Shown here one piece after another: positions 21,014 to 33,129 of a stretch of DNA of 64,000 nt (its first letter is position 1; each line of letters starts with the position of its first letter). The translations under genes were made by a program, and so were the position numbers. The DNA is taken from NCBI GenBank assembly GCA_043228905.1, contig JBHGNT010000020.1, positions 10,230,001 through 10,294,000 on the forward strand. Direction: 5' to 3'. Source of the DNA: Azolla caroliniana (lineage: Eukaryota > Polypodiophyta). The notes under the pieces were generated by a model. That model saw only the letters and a program-made list of their open reading frames with translations, was not told the DNA's origin and ran no database searches.

Positions 21014-23580
21014 CTCCCCCTCAAGCTCAACTTGAGGTTGGATCATGGTGTCTGTCTTTGCCAATCCTTGTTGCCGGCTTCTCCTAGCATCTTCACGCCT
21101 TGCTCGTGCTCCTCGACCAATCCGGTCTCGCACACCTCGGCCTTCTCATTCGGCTTGTTTGCTCCCTTGGCTCATGTTAGCTCCCTCATTGTTGTGGTAG
21201 TGGCGCTCCTCAACCCGTCGACTCTTCTGTGTTGGTGTTGGCTTCGGCTGCCCTTTCGTCCGCTTGGCCTTCAACTGATTCAGCTCTTCTGAATCGAACA
21301 TTTCGACCGAATTGGCTACTCCCTATTCGTTCTAGCTCTTGTCTGAATTGGTTGTCTCCGATTCATCCTCTTTTAGGAACTTGACCACATCTGCCCATGT
21401 CTTGCCTTCCTCTTCCGGTCAGCTCTGTCCTTCTTGACTTTGCCAACTTTACTGCCTCTCTCGGCTCTTTCTCCCCCCGATCCGGTTGGCTCTAGTTTTG
21501 GCTCTCTCTAGCAGCTTCTTTAGCCGATTTGGACGTTCCGACTTCTTCAGTCGGTCCGAAATCGAATTCATCTTTTCAGACATCTTCTCACTCCTCCTTT
21601 TTGGTTTCACTCCTCCCCTTCAAGTTCGGCATGTCGAGATGCTGCAAGCCAAGCATAGTCAAAAAATGTTGCAACTTGTCTAGGCCAAGAGGTTTGGTGA
21701 AGATGTCGGCGAGTTGCTGATTAGTTGGTACATGCAGAAGTTCCACTTCACCAAAGAGGACTCGCTCACGGAAAAAATGGCAGTGCACCTCAATGTGCTT
21801 AGTTCGAGCATGGAACACGGGGCTTCGCCGATTGGATGCTACTAAAGTTGTCGCAGTAGATCATGACCGGATCAGACACCTCCACTCACAGATCCTTCAA
21901 TACCAATTTGAGCCAAATGGCTTCGCATGTCGCGATAGCCGCTCCTCTATATTCGGCCTTGGGGCTCGACAATGCCACTGTCGGTTGTTTTTTGCTACTC
22001 CATGCAACCACGGCGCTTCCAAGTGAAAACACATAACTGGATGTAGACCTGCGGTCACCGGGATTTCCAGCCCAATCGGCATCCATGTCGCTGACAAGCT
22101 GTCCAACTACACCGGTCCAATATAGCAATGCTTGATCCTTAGTTCCACTGCATATCACATGATCCTATGCGCGCACTGAAGGTGTTCGACGGTCGGTTGC
22201 GATATAAACTAACTGATCAAGCTAACCAAGATACACTTCTCTACCTTAGCATCTTGCATTTTCCGCTTCTCATCCGGCACATGCACATATGGAATGCTAC
22301 TAAATACCTGAAGGTGCGTCAAATTTGGCTTCCGCTCGAAGTACAATTCGTGTGGCGACACCTTTGTCCCAGAGACTGATATCTGATTCTAGATGTAGAC
22401 AACTATCCGGATTGCTTCGGCCTAGTAGATCTGGGGCATGCTCTTCTCCTCCAACATTGCCCTCGCTGCTTCTACCAACGTCATGTTCCATCGTTCGGCC
22501 ACTCCGTTCTGCTCCGGCGTATATCTATATGAGAATTGTCAACGGATTCCCTCAAGTGGTCTGTAGATAACTTGTGAACTAGCCGGAAAAGTACGCTTTC
22601 CCGCCATCCGATCTCAGACACTTGATCTTTCTTCCGATTTCTCGTTCCACATTATTCTTCAAGTCCCAGAAGCATGAGAAGACTTCGCTCTTCTTCTCGA
22701 TTAATTAGATCCAAGTGTGTTGGTTGAAGTTGTCGATGAAGGAGACGAAATATCGACTCCTACCAATGCTCACATTTTGTGTTGGTCCCCACACATCCAA
22801 ATGGATAAGATCGAGTCGGTTCTGGCTCCGATTCTTCTCATTGGGGAACGGAAGCCTATGCTTCTTCTCGAGGAGACAAGCTTCACAAATCTGGCCCTTT
22901 TGGCCACTAAACTTTGGCAGTCTGGAAACCACATGTTTTGACTGCATCTTTTGAAGCGTCCGGAAGTTGATGTGGTCGATCCGCTTATGTCATAGGTCGA
23001 TTTTCAACTCAATCCTCTGTCCTTTCGCAAATATAGCGGCATCGAATCATTGACGTCCTTGTGCAATGATCCGGCCTTCCTCCTCAATGAAGCAATCGTG
23101 ATGAGTGAACTAGACCTGCATTCCTTGAATGATCTGGCCAACTGACACCAAGTTCTTGGTGATTGTCAGAACATGCAGGACGTTCCTCATAATTCCTCTC
23201 TAATCGACATTGCTCAAAGGGACATCTCTTATATGCTCGATGGGATGTGGGGTGTCTTCTCCAGTTTCGACCACCCCCGACTTCTCCGGTTTCTCAAGAA
23301 AGGAGAACCACTCTTTGTGGTTCGTCATGTGATTGGAAGCTCCGGAGTCCACATACCACACCACTTCTAACCTTGAGGTGGATACTCCCATCCAGTTGGC
23401 CTCACGCTTCATTACGAGGGTCGGTCCCGATTCAGCTCTCTATGAGCCGTCGGCCAATTGTGATCAGTGATGCCTATCTACGTCTTTCCGGTTCAATCTG
23501 GCTTTGTCCGAATCGGCCCTTTTTTCCAGCACTCGCTTTCTCTATTGCCCTTCCGGCCACAGTACTAGGAGTTATATAAA
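21014..23580 (-). mobile_element. Ty1/copia retrotransposon with reverse transcriptase deleted
   Basis: In sense order on the minus strand: protease (VVWYVDSGASNHMTNHKEW, about 23340), GAG-pre-integrase zinc site and integrase (GQICEACLLEKKHRLPFPN, DLIHLDVWGP, about 22947-22705), integrase core end (NGVAERWNMTLVEAARAMLE, about 22480-22520) and VPDEKRK near 22270. The reading then jumps at about 22165-22210 to RNase H (DADWAGNPGDRRSTSSYVFS, AVVAWSSKKQPTVALSSPKA, KHIEVHCHFFRERV, LADIFTKPLG) down to about 21590. The whole reverse transcriptase is missing, gag and the 5' LTR are not recognisable, and there are frameshifts. GC content is higher than in the surroundings. It is a non-autonomous dead copy. 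Confidence 0.85.
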
Positions 23581-24652
23581 AGAAGTCATTCTTGACTTCA
23601 TTTGTAAGTGTGTGAATCAAACTCTAGATTGATCTTATAAAGTTTTACCAAAAAACAACGATTCTCGACTTAAATCGAAGTGGCTTCATAGGCTCATGTA
23701 ATCTATTTGAACCTTTCATTGTGGTCATAATCTTCATCTTTCCCCAAGCTTGCTTATCTAGGAACTTGCCTATGTCATTTACATTGGTATGGAATGTCTG
23801 CACCTCCATTGTCTCTTGACTTTGTATGGACTAGAAAGCAACACCTATATCGACGTTTGAGCCTAATGGCCATATATGTTGAACAACCAATAGTATGTTA
23901 TTCATCCTCAACTACAACTACCCTTTGCTTTCCATAGAAAACATGGCCACCTTTACATTAAATGAAACCTATGTTAAGTTCATAACTTGAACAAAACACC
24001 TTTTCCCTTGCATATTTTAACCCCTTGTGAAAGCCTCCACATCATGTGAACATTTTTCACTCTATGACTATTGAACTTGGAGCATCCACATCTATCATGG
24101 ACTAAAGTGAAATTAACATCTTTAAAGCATTCTCGGAAAGTGATTAATCGAGTCATTTGGGCCCCTTGTTTTATCAACTTTGTAAGTCCTTCAACACGAA
24201 CAAGAACTATGTTTAACAAAGCCCCTTCCATAAATGTCTGAATTCTTTCATTTGACAAAAATAAATAAATCAAACTCACTTTTTGATGAGAAAGATCACC
24301 TACAACAAGAGTTTCCTGGGCAAAAAAAGACATAATAATCATGACAATATTAGTAAACCGGATGCCCATAAGAAGAATAATTTGTTGCTAAATGCACAAA
24401 CTGTATAATGAATTAGAATTTTCAATTCCTGAGTCAGATAAATGCATATATATTACCATAATTTATAGAACAGAAACTGCTTTCTGTTTATCCATTGTGT
24501 TAAAAAATCAATACAAGACTGCTGTTGGCTGGGGCAAGCCAAGCCATGGCAAAAATCTCCAATACAAACTCTTACATGTGAGCACAACACACTTTCATGC
24601 CTGGATTTAAATAGATTTACAACATGCTTTCACATCCAAAATGAGTTATTCA
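23581..24652. other. Unassigned stretch with a 129-codon minus-strand frame
   Basis: A minus frame at 23980-24369 (MTRLITFRECFKDVNFTLVH, DRCGCSKFNSHRV) and another reading MEVQTFHTNVNDIGKFLDKQ near 23810 look protein-like but match no family I can name. They may be a decayed element beside the copia copy. 24390-24652 is probably the 3' UTR of the formin gene. Confidence 0.35.
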
Positions 24653-27600
24653 TTACCCACGGATCTTCATTTTGAGTGGTTTCGCAAGGTCTTTACACAC
24701 CTTTTCGAGCATATTCAAGAAGTCCCTAACTATCATAAACAACCTTAGGGGTTGTGTCTCTCTTGCATTCCCATGGAAGTACGATGTTGCTTTCTTCACC
24801 TTATCAAGGACTTTTTCTAAATCTTCTTTTGCTTTTGCCACATCAGCTTCTGCCTGGGAACAGAAAATTTCCATGTTGGAAGAGAAAATATCTTCGGTTG
24901 TGAAAATACCTGTGGTCTGTGCTTTCACTTGAAAACTCGTTTTCAACCTATTCTCAATAGATTGCAACCCATTTGTTAGCTTCAACACAGCTTGAGTCAG
25001 TGCATCAGCATCCACTCCTGCTGCTTTCCTCACACTTTCTAGCTCTGAACATAATTCTATAACTATCTCTAATCCTTTACGCTTCACATCAGTCTCAAAT
25101 TTCTGTCCTTGTGGCCCAGATGATGATGATGATGACGATCCTTGCCCATCATTTGGTTGCAAAGCTTTAAGACCTTCAGACTTTATTATTTCTTCAGTCA
25201 CGAAATGGAGAAGAGTTGTTTTCCCATCAGCACTCTTCACGTCAGATAATTTTAGCAATGCATCTAGTTTGAATGCATCCGCTTCGCCACGGTTTGTTCC
25301 CTTATTCATACGGTTTCCTGTCTTCAAGACTGCTTCCAATAGCTTCAAGAAAAGCCGACTCTCTTTTACTTGCACACATGCAGCCTGTATTCTCACAGCA
25401 GTTGGGTTCTTAAACAGCACTAAGATACAAATTCACAAAAGTAAACATAATACACAAGACAAGGCAACCATTCTTCTTATGTTGATGTTAAAATTATTAT
25501 AATCACGATTCATCTCGTAGGCCGATTTTGGCCTCTGGTAGATGCTAGCCTCTCAACGCAAATTCCAGCCATTCCTAACACAGATCAAAAGATGCCAAGA
25601 GACTTTTACCGGTAGAGTCATCCCCGAGAGTGTGTCAACTTTGGCCTACCCAATATTTCTTGAGAGCTAATGCTCCATCTTAGTAACAAATGACACAAAC
25701 ATCTCCCCTCTACCCATCAGAACCCAAGACAAACATTCCAGAAGATAGGGCCACTAGACTATCAGGGTAGCAGACATCATCATGATTACATTGTCCAAAA
25801 TTCAAGGCATCCACAACAGGAATGATAGAGCATTCAGGAGAGACAACTCATGTAAAACCTCATCCAGAACTGCTTTTCCGAAAATCAGTCTACTCCAGTG
25901 AGCACATTTTTTCTATTACTATGACATATCATCCTATCAGGATACACAGTTTTAAATCTCATATATACTCCAACGCCCACATTGTTTCCACAATTATGAC
26001 ATATTACTTACTATCATGATCAACAGTTTTACTCAACAACTGTACTATGTTTTGTTGGCCTTGGCAGATGTTATTAAAGATCTCCCTGAGGCCATTGTTT
26101 ATTATTAACCCAGACATCTGTTTCAAATCTCACTTCCATGATTTCTTTACTAGAAGACCTTGTTGAATGATGGACACATGATCAACTGAGCCACTGGTTC
26201 AGACCTCATTCTCCCTTTTATGGCAACTATGCACTTGTGACTGATGCTAACATGTTACTGTAGTGGGCAAGAAACACTTTTTATGGCAACTATGCACATG
26301 TGACTGATGCTAACATTTTGTTGTAGGAGGTAAAATCTCAATATTATATTGGCACTTTACTGTAGAAGTTTCATATGCCAATGATACTAACACTTTATTG
26401 TAGAAGATATGCCTCATGCTTCCTTTTTGAAATAGGACAAGTTATTACTAGATGATATTGCTAATTCAGTTATAAATGAACGAGGATAAAGAATCACACC
26501 TCCAAAGTTTGTAATGTTTCTTGAACTTGAACCAAATCATCCTTGAAACAAGCCTTGTATTGCATAGCTTGCAGGCGTTGGAACGCATTTGGTATATCTA
26601 GAACCAACTTGAGAAATCTCTCTGATGGGTCCAACTCTGACTTATCGCCAGAATATTCAAGCAACGCCTTTTGTTCTTCTTGTGTTGGGGTCATCTTCAC
26701 CAAGATATCCAACAACTCTGCCTTCAGGCCATCACCTGCAAAAGATGACATCTAAATAAATGTGTCATAAAAGAAGCATAGCAAAACTTCTGAGAATCAT
26801 AGACTGAAAAAACTATATTAGAAACTCTTTATGGTATGGATTATACTTTGAATCTACAGTAGCAATTTATGAGCAGGTGTTTCTCGACAATTCTCCAAAG
26901 ATATCAAAATTGATTAAGACTCTTGGATATGGTCCCAAAAAGAATCTAGTTAAATTTGACAGAGTTTAGGGTTTCGGGTTTAGCAAACCTAGCATAAGTC
27001 CATGGGCACTAAAACATTTCACAAACAGATGATTTCATATCTTCTAGATAATTCAAACATACTTGACCCGCATCAGACTTCCTAATATGGAATACCCATT
27101 TGCAGCGGCTTAATAATACTCTCCATCCAACATCAACTATGATTTGATAATTCTATCATATATTCTGGATATTCTGGCAAAATCTACTACCTAAGATCAA
27201 TTTCTGAAGCACTTTAGTAGAAGTTAGCCATGTACCTTCAAGCAAAGCATCACAAATATCTTGCGTAGCAATATTGAGCGCCCGCAACTGGATTGCAATA
27301 TTCTGGGCTTTCTTGGGATCCAGAATTCCTCTCTTTTTCGGTGGTGCATGTGCAGATCTGTTAAACTCCTTTGCAGGATTCACATTTGTGCCAAATAGAG
27401 TTGCTATTTCGTCCTCATTCAACCTACACAGAACAGACAAGAAACAACATTTTCAACAGGGCAAGCATTATCAAGGATAAGAACCAAAGCTAAACTACAA
27501 GATACATCAGTCAAAATATTTATATACTCACACAAAAGAACCAGCCTTAAGCCTATCCCAAACCATGGATTGTGACGGGTCAGCTCGAACTTTATCCCAA

Positions 27601-29867
27601 TGCAATGGTTTTAACTTTTGTGGATTTTCTAACTCCTGCATTGTGGGTGGTTTGGGTAAAGGACGACCCTTCTGGGAAGGTGGTGGTGGTGGCAAAGAAG
27701 CATTTGACTTGGGAGGCAGAGGTGGTGGAGGGGGACCCTTTGCATTAGGAAGGGGAGGTGGTGGTGGAGGAGGACCCTTTGCGTTAGGAGGAGGAGGTGG
27801 TGGTGGTCCCTTTGTATTAGGTGGTGGTGGTGGTGGTGGAGGAGGAACCTTTGCATTAGGAGGAGGAGGCGGTGGTGTCGGAGGACCCTTTGCATTAGGA
27901 GGTGGCGGTGGTGGTGGTGGTGGTGGTGGTGGTGGACCCTTTGCATTAAGTGGCAGTGGTGGTGGTGGTGGAGGCGATGGGGCCTTTGCATTAGGAGGAA
28001 CATTTGCATTAACTGGGTTCGTTGGTGGTGGTGATTTTGCATTAATCGATGATGGTGGAGGTGGAGTATTAACATTTGACATCGGCAGTAAAGGTGTAGG
28101 TTGTAGTGTAGATAACGTGTTGGATAGTTTGTAGGCTGATGATATCAATGATGAGTCATTTATAGGTTCCTTGATAGGAGGAAGCGACATATGACCACTA
28201 TCGAATGCGACAACTACCTCCTTCACAGGCACTGTAGACTGGACATCAGAGACAAACACATGTGTGTCAGTTTGATAGCCTTGCTCTGCATACGAGGCTG
28301 CCACTAACTTCACAGGTACAGAAGATGAAACCTCTCCTACGTTAGAACTAGATAGCCCTACTTCTGAAGTTTGTTGCCCGAATGAAGCAGCTACTGACTT
28401 GACAGGTATAGAAGATGAAATCTCTTCTCCATGAGAGCTAGATGGCATTGTTTCTGAAGGTCGGCTGGAAAATGCTGCAGCATATGACTTCACTGGAATA
28501 GAAGAATGGATCTTTTGATTTTCTTCTAAGTTAGAGGTCATTACTTCTGAGGATTGATTAGAAAACGCCGCTGCATATGACTTTACAGGAACAGAGGAAT
28601 GGATTTCATTGACAATTGAAGTAGGTTTCTGATGTTGTGCTTTGAGAATATTTGCAGAAACAAGCGCAGGAGGTAGTGGAAGTGCAGGTACAAATTGTGG
28701 AATGAACTTAAATGGCACAGACTGAGTTGGGTTTAATTTCTTTGGTTCCAAGTTTTGCTGAGAGATGAATGCATCATTGATCATCTCATTCACTAGATTT
28801 GGGTTTGATTTCTGTGATGTTGCACTTTGCTCTGGCATGAATGTGTCAGTGATCATACCATTCACTACATTTGCATTGGATTTCTGCTGTGTCTGCCTTT
28901 GCTCCGGCATGAATGAGTCAATGACAGTATCATTCATGGAGCTTCGGTTTGGTTTCTTTAGTGCCTGCCTTTGCTCTGGCATGAATGAATTTGTGGTCAT
29001 ATCATTCGCCAGATTTGGGTTTGATTTCCTTGTTTCCCACATTTGTTCTGGCATGTATGTGTCAGTAATCATATCATGTGCAAGTGGGTCTCGTTTTCCT
29101 CCATGAGATATCGGAGAAGACAACATTGGTCCAAAAGCCTCTGCCAAGGATTGTGCAGCATTGATAGAAGGTGAATGTGAAAGTGGTGGTGGTTCATAAA
29201 TGTCAAGACATTGTTCTACCATTTCATGATCCACAGCTGGCAGTGGCCCAAAAGATTCAGCCAATATTTTTGCTGCATTGATAGAGTTCTGATGTGAAAA
29301 TTTACCAGGCTTTATCGATGACGATGGTTTTCCCTGTGGCATTTCGGTGGAGACCAATACATTATTCTTACCGTTAAATGGATGTTCCATCGTTGAATCC
29401 ACAACATCATTATGTACTTTTCGCCCCTCCTCAGATGGTTTGAACCCATTTAAAGGTTGGGCACCTTGAAATGGTATAGATGATGAAACTGGTGGAGTCC
29501 TCACTGCTGGCCTTTTTACATTTTCCAAAGAAGATGATAGTGGTGGAGTTTTGAAACCTGTTGGACGATCCATTCGTGTCAGTTCTACATCAGTTTCTGG
29601 TATCTTATTATGCTGTCCTTTGACTTTGTATAAAGGGTCATTCACACCTGCAAGAGAGTTAGTATTTCTCCTCTCCTTGTTCGCTGCAGCCACTGTTGCA
29701 GCATTATGCTTGAATGGTGGGCTCTCCACTTTAAAAGCCTCTTGCCATTGTAAAGATTGGCTATCTTTCGCACTTGGATTGAGCAGTTGAGAACCATGAG
29801 AAGCATGAGAAGCATTTGGATTTGGTTTCTTATTCTGATTCTTGGACTTCCTGAAAAGGAAGCACAT
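24653..29867 (-). CDS. Plant formin (FH1-FH2), 4 coding exons, 1163 aa
   Basis: Exons 27532-29867, 27236-27423, 26500-26735 and 24653-25384 have GT/AG borders and consistent phase. The product nucleates and elongates actin filaments through FH2, fed by profilin-actin on the proline-rich FH1. FH1 is a run of (P)5-12 blocks separated by NAKGP (about 27660-28075). FH2 begins [20 protein letters not shown] and continues [62 protein letters not shown] and [14 protein letters not shown]. It ends KMKIRG. The four-exon FH2 layout resembles class I plant formins. However, the N-terminus ([17 protein letters not shown] at 29867) shows no signal peptide or membrane span and no PTEN domain, so the subclass is open. 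The N-terminal half carries two internal repeat series. Frames are intact. Confidence 0.93.
25385..26499 (-). repeat. Formin intron 3 with tandem repeats and a retroelement end
   Basis: It contains a retroelement 3' motif at 25513-25548. Two loosely repeated units of about 90 bp at 25890-26040 carry ctatgacatat..cacagtttta. A roughly 62-bp tandem series at 26218-26410 has ttttatggcaactatgcac..gactgatgctaaca copies. Confidence 0.7.
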
Positions 29868-29881
29868 ACTTGCTTCCAATT

Positions 29882-29916
29882 ACAAACACTAACAACTTGT
29901 TCAGGTTAGTGTTTGT
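29882..29916. repeat. Perfect 12-bp inverted repeat in the formin leader
   Basis: acaaacactaac (29882-29893) and gttagtgtttgt (29905-29916) are exact inverse complements around an 11-nt loop. They lie 15 nt upstream of the formin ATG on its sense strand, so the mRNA leader could fold here. Confidence 0.8.
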
Positions 29917-31900
29917 TATTTGATGAATTTGTTTTGGTTATGTTTCTGTTATTCGACGAGTTCAGGGTCTAACATGAAGATGGAGAATTGGTGAGTTGAT
30001 CTGTGAATGGATCGACCAAAGCATATATCCCTTGATGAGGAACAAACCGAAACATTAGCTCTGATGACTGACCAACATCATTCAGAGTTGGGCAATAACT
30101 GCATGCAATGTACTCTTGATGAGAATCTCATTTAAGCCAAGAAACAAGGAAGAATAACTGCATGCAAATGAACAGAGTAGAGGAAAATGTTTAAATTGAA
30201 GGCCGGAATGCTAATAAAGAAGCAAATAAACAAAGAGGGGAAATCGTGAAAGAGAAAGGAATAGAAAACGAGATGAGCATCAAATGTGATACTTGCAACT
30301 TAACAAACAAGATGAGAAACTGTTCGCTACAACGATTGAAAGAGGAGTTTGACCAAGAAAATATGCTACTTGTTATTTAACTGAGAAAATGACTAAAGAA
30401 GTCTGCCCAGAAGAGACGTAAACAAACAATGACCTGAAACTTTGGACAAGAACTAGGTTTTTCTGCAACTGAGCAGAGAATATGAAAATGGTGACACAAT
30501 AAACAATGAAAGAGAGTGGGTTTTTGGCAGTTGAACATAGACAAGAGAAGGTTTACGATTTCAATGGAGACGAGCAAAAAACAAACAAACAAAAAATGAA
30601 AGAAAGAAACCTTTAAGCCTCAACTATCCTGCTAGCAATTCAATTGGGAAGATGAAAAAGAAGAAGAGCAGTAAACAAACAAACAATGAAAGAAATAAAA
30701 CATTGAATTCCAGTAGACTGCTAGTAATTCACTGGACCAGATGAAAAGACAGAAGATCAATAAACAGCCACTAATGCAAGAAAGCACGACATACCCAATA
30801 ATACAATTGAAATGACGAAAAAATGTCACAATTTCAGCCAAGACGAACGAAAAACAAACACTAAAGTAAAACCTCAAGCATCAATTATGGTGATTACATG
30901 ATCAATTGAACAGAAACAATGGAAAAATGCCCTAACCATGCACGAATGAAGAGTAAAACACACAAAAACAAATAAGAGAGAGAAGAAAAGGAATAATCTA
31001 TCTGCTCTGCGAGACAATGTATTAAGTTTTCGTTTGCTGATAAGCAGGAGACCATGAGCTGGGAAAAAAGCAAAGAGAAAAGAGAAGGATGGAGATGGAG
31101 ATTACATTCCAAAGCTACAAATTGCAACTTTTCCACAGCTGGGTTCAAAACAATGAAATAGGACATCAAAACATAAATAATCCACCGTTACGGAGATGAA
31201 CACATGAGGAAAAAACGGAGACAAACGAGACCTTTAGAAATTTCATCCATTCAGAAAGGTACAAAAACATACTGTTCAATGAACATATAAAGATGGAGAT
31301 ATGCCCAAGAAGGTATATATATAAAAGGAATTATCTTTCGAGAAACAGAAAAGGAGTTGATTCAAGACGAAAAAAGAAGGATTTAAATCAGATAAGAAAA
31401 AAGAAGGATTTAAATCTTACGATAACTTCTGATCAGAAAACAGAAGGGTAAATCAATCTCAGAACACAGCCGAAGAAGTATTTGAAGCTAAAAGACTTTC
31501 TGACCAGACCCGAAGACAGAAGTGATCGGTTTTTTATCCATTCTTTTCTTCCTCCCTTCTTTACTTCTTTCCTTATTCCACTTTTTCTTTCTTTCTTAAG
31601 ACTGAGCTTTGGAGCACAAGATATGGAGATCGATCCAAGAATAGACCGAAGTATCGAGAGAAGGAATATTAGGAGGATTTGCAGCTAAAAAAGGGACTTC
31701 CGATCAGAGAAAAAAGAAGACGAAATCAATTAAGTCAAGCATTTTCGTCTGTAATCCATCCTTGCTTCCTTTTCTTTAGTTCGTGTGAGGTCTATGAATG
31801 GAAAGGATTCCTGCACAGAGATATGGGGATTAGGTCCTTACCTGTGAGAAGCAGGAGTTCCCCGCTGACGCAATTGGAGCTTCTGTGCGATCGCAGCGAT
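29917..31900 (-). promoter_or_regulatory. Probable formin 5' leader/intron with about 90-bp degenerate tandem repeats
   Basis: From about 30420 to 30900 the sequence falls into five or six related units, each opening with aaacaaacaatgaaagaaa-like A-rich text and including gcaattgaa/cattgaattc-like text. A consensus donor on the minus strand (cttctcacag/gtaagg, about 31841) follows a short exon-like segment near the (GA)n at 31917. A non-coding first exon and long leader intron are inferred, not shown. Confidence 0.45.
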
Positions 31901-31912
31901 GGCTTTCTTTCT

Positions 31913-31914
<2 letters not shown>

Positions 31915-31957
<43 letters not shown>

Positions 31958-32000
31958 GCGCGTCAGAAGACACAGACAGACAGAGAGAGAGAGAGAGAGA
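31915..32000. repeat. (GA)n microsatellites
   Basis: Two GA runs (31916-31952 and about 31982-32000) are separated by a short mixed stretch with cagacagacag. Confidence 0.9.
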
Positions 32001-32027
32001 TTATGAACATTTCAAACTTACCACGCA

Positions 32028-32355
<328 letters not shown>

Positions 32356-32421
32356 TCTTTCTGCTTATTTTTTTCTATTTTCCATTTATCGCTTCTCCTC
32401 TTTCTCTGTCTCATCTCTTCT

Positions 32422-32490
32422 GCTTTTTGCTTTTTGCTTTTTGCTTTTTGCTTTTTGCTTTTTGCTTTTTGCTTTTTGCTTTCTGCTTTC
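32422..32490. repeat. (GCTTTTT)n heptamer array and 27-bp duplication
   Basis: About nine gcttttt units. Just downstream (about 32630-32690) ttgctcatttaaattattta is tandemly duplicated. Confidence 0.9.
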
Positions 32491-32859
32491 CGCTCTGTTT
32501 CTGCGTTTTGCTTTTATGCTCCTTCTTTTAAAAAATTTCTATACTTCTCTGTTTTTTGTTTTCTGTTTTTTCTTTCCACCTTTCTTTTGCAATCTTCATC
32601 TTCTTTGCAAATTTTTGGATGCCTTTGTTCATTTAAATTATTTAATTTTTTGCTCATTTAAATTATTTAATTTTTTGCTCATTTACATTTGATTGATTAT
32701 TTGTTCATCTTAATTATATAAATTTTTTGTTTTGTAAGAGCGTGCTCCCACGACGCACATCTCTCTTGTTGTGTGTTCTTCTTTTCTCATGTTGTACGTG
32801 GGCACACGCGTGCACGTGTGTCTGTCTGTGTGTGTACACGTGCGTGCGTGCGTGCGTGC

Positions 32860-33100
32860 ATCCATCGAAACGACACCAGCAGCAAGGACCTGTATTGGTC
32901 GGCGTACATGGAAAACCCTTTCAGACCTTGTCTCGATCTAATCTGGTCCATGGACCTTGCACAAACAAAGAGGCTAACTCTTTCTTTCTTGTGATCAGGC
33001 ATATGCGTAAAACGACACGAGTAGCGAGGACGCCTGTATTGCCATACGTGGAAAACCCTTTCAGACATTCTCTTGATCTAGTCAGGGACCTGTACAACAA
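32860..33100. repeat. Direct duplication of an about 90-bp segment
   Basis: Copies at about 32868 and 33008 share acgacac.ag.agc.agga, then tggaaaaccctttcagac and ctcgatcta or cttgatcta. The period is about 140 bp. No frame is conserved between them. 32805-32860 is (GT/GC)-rich. Confidence 0.75.
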
Positions 33101-33129
33101 TTGGGTAATTGTTTCTTACCTATGAGGTG

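Noticed and set aside
27565-28134. 189-codon glycine-rich plus-strand frame
   Set aside because: Antisense shadow of the formin poly-proline FH1 exon.
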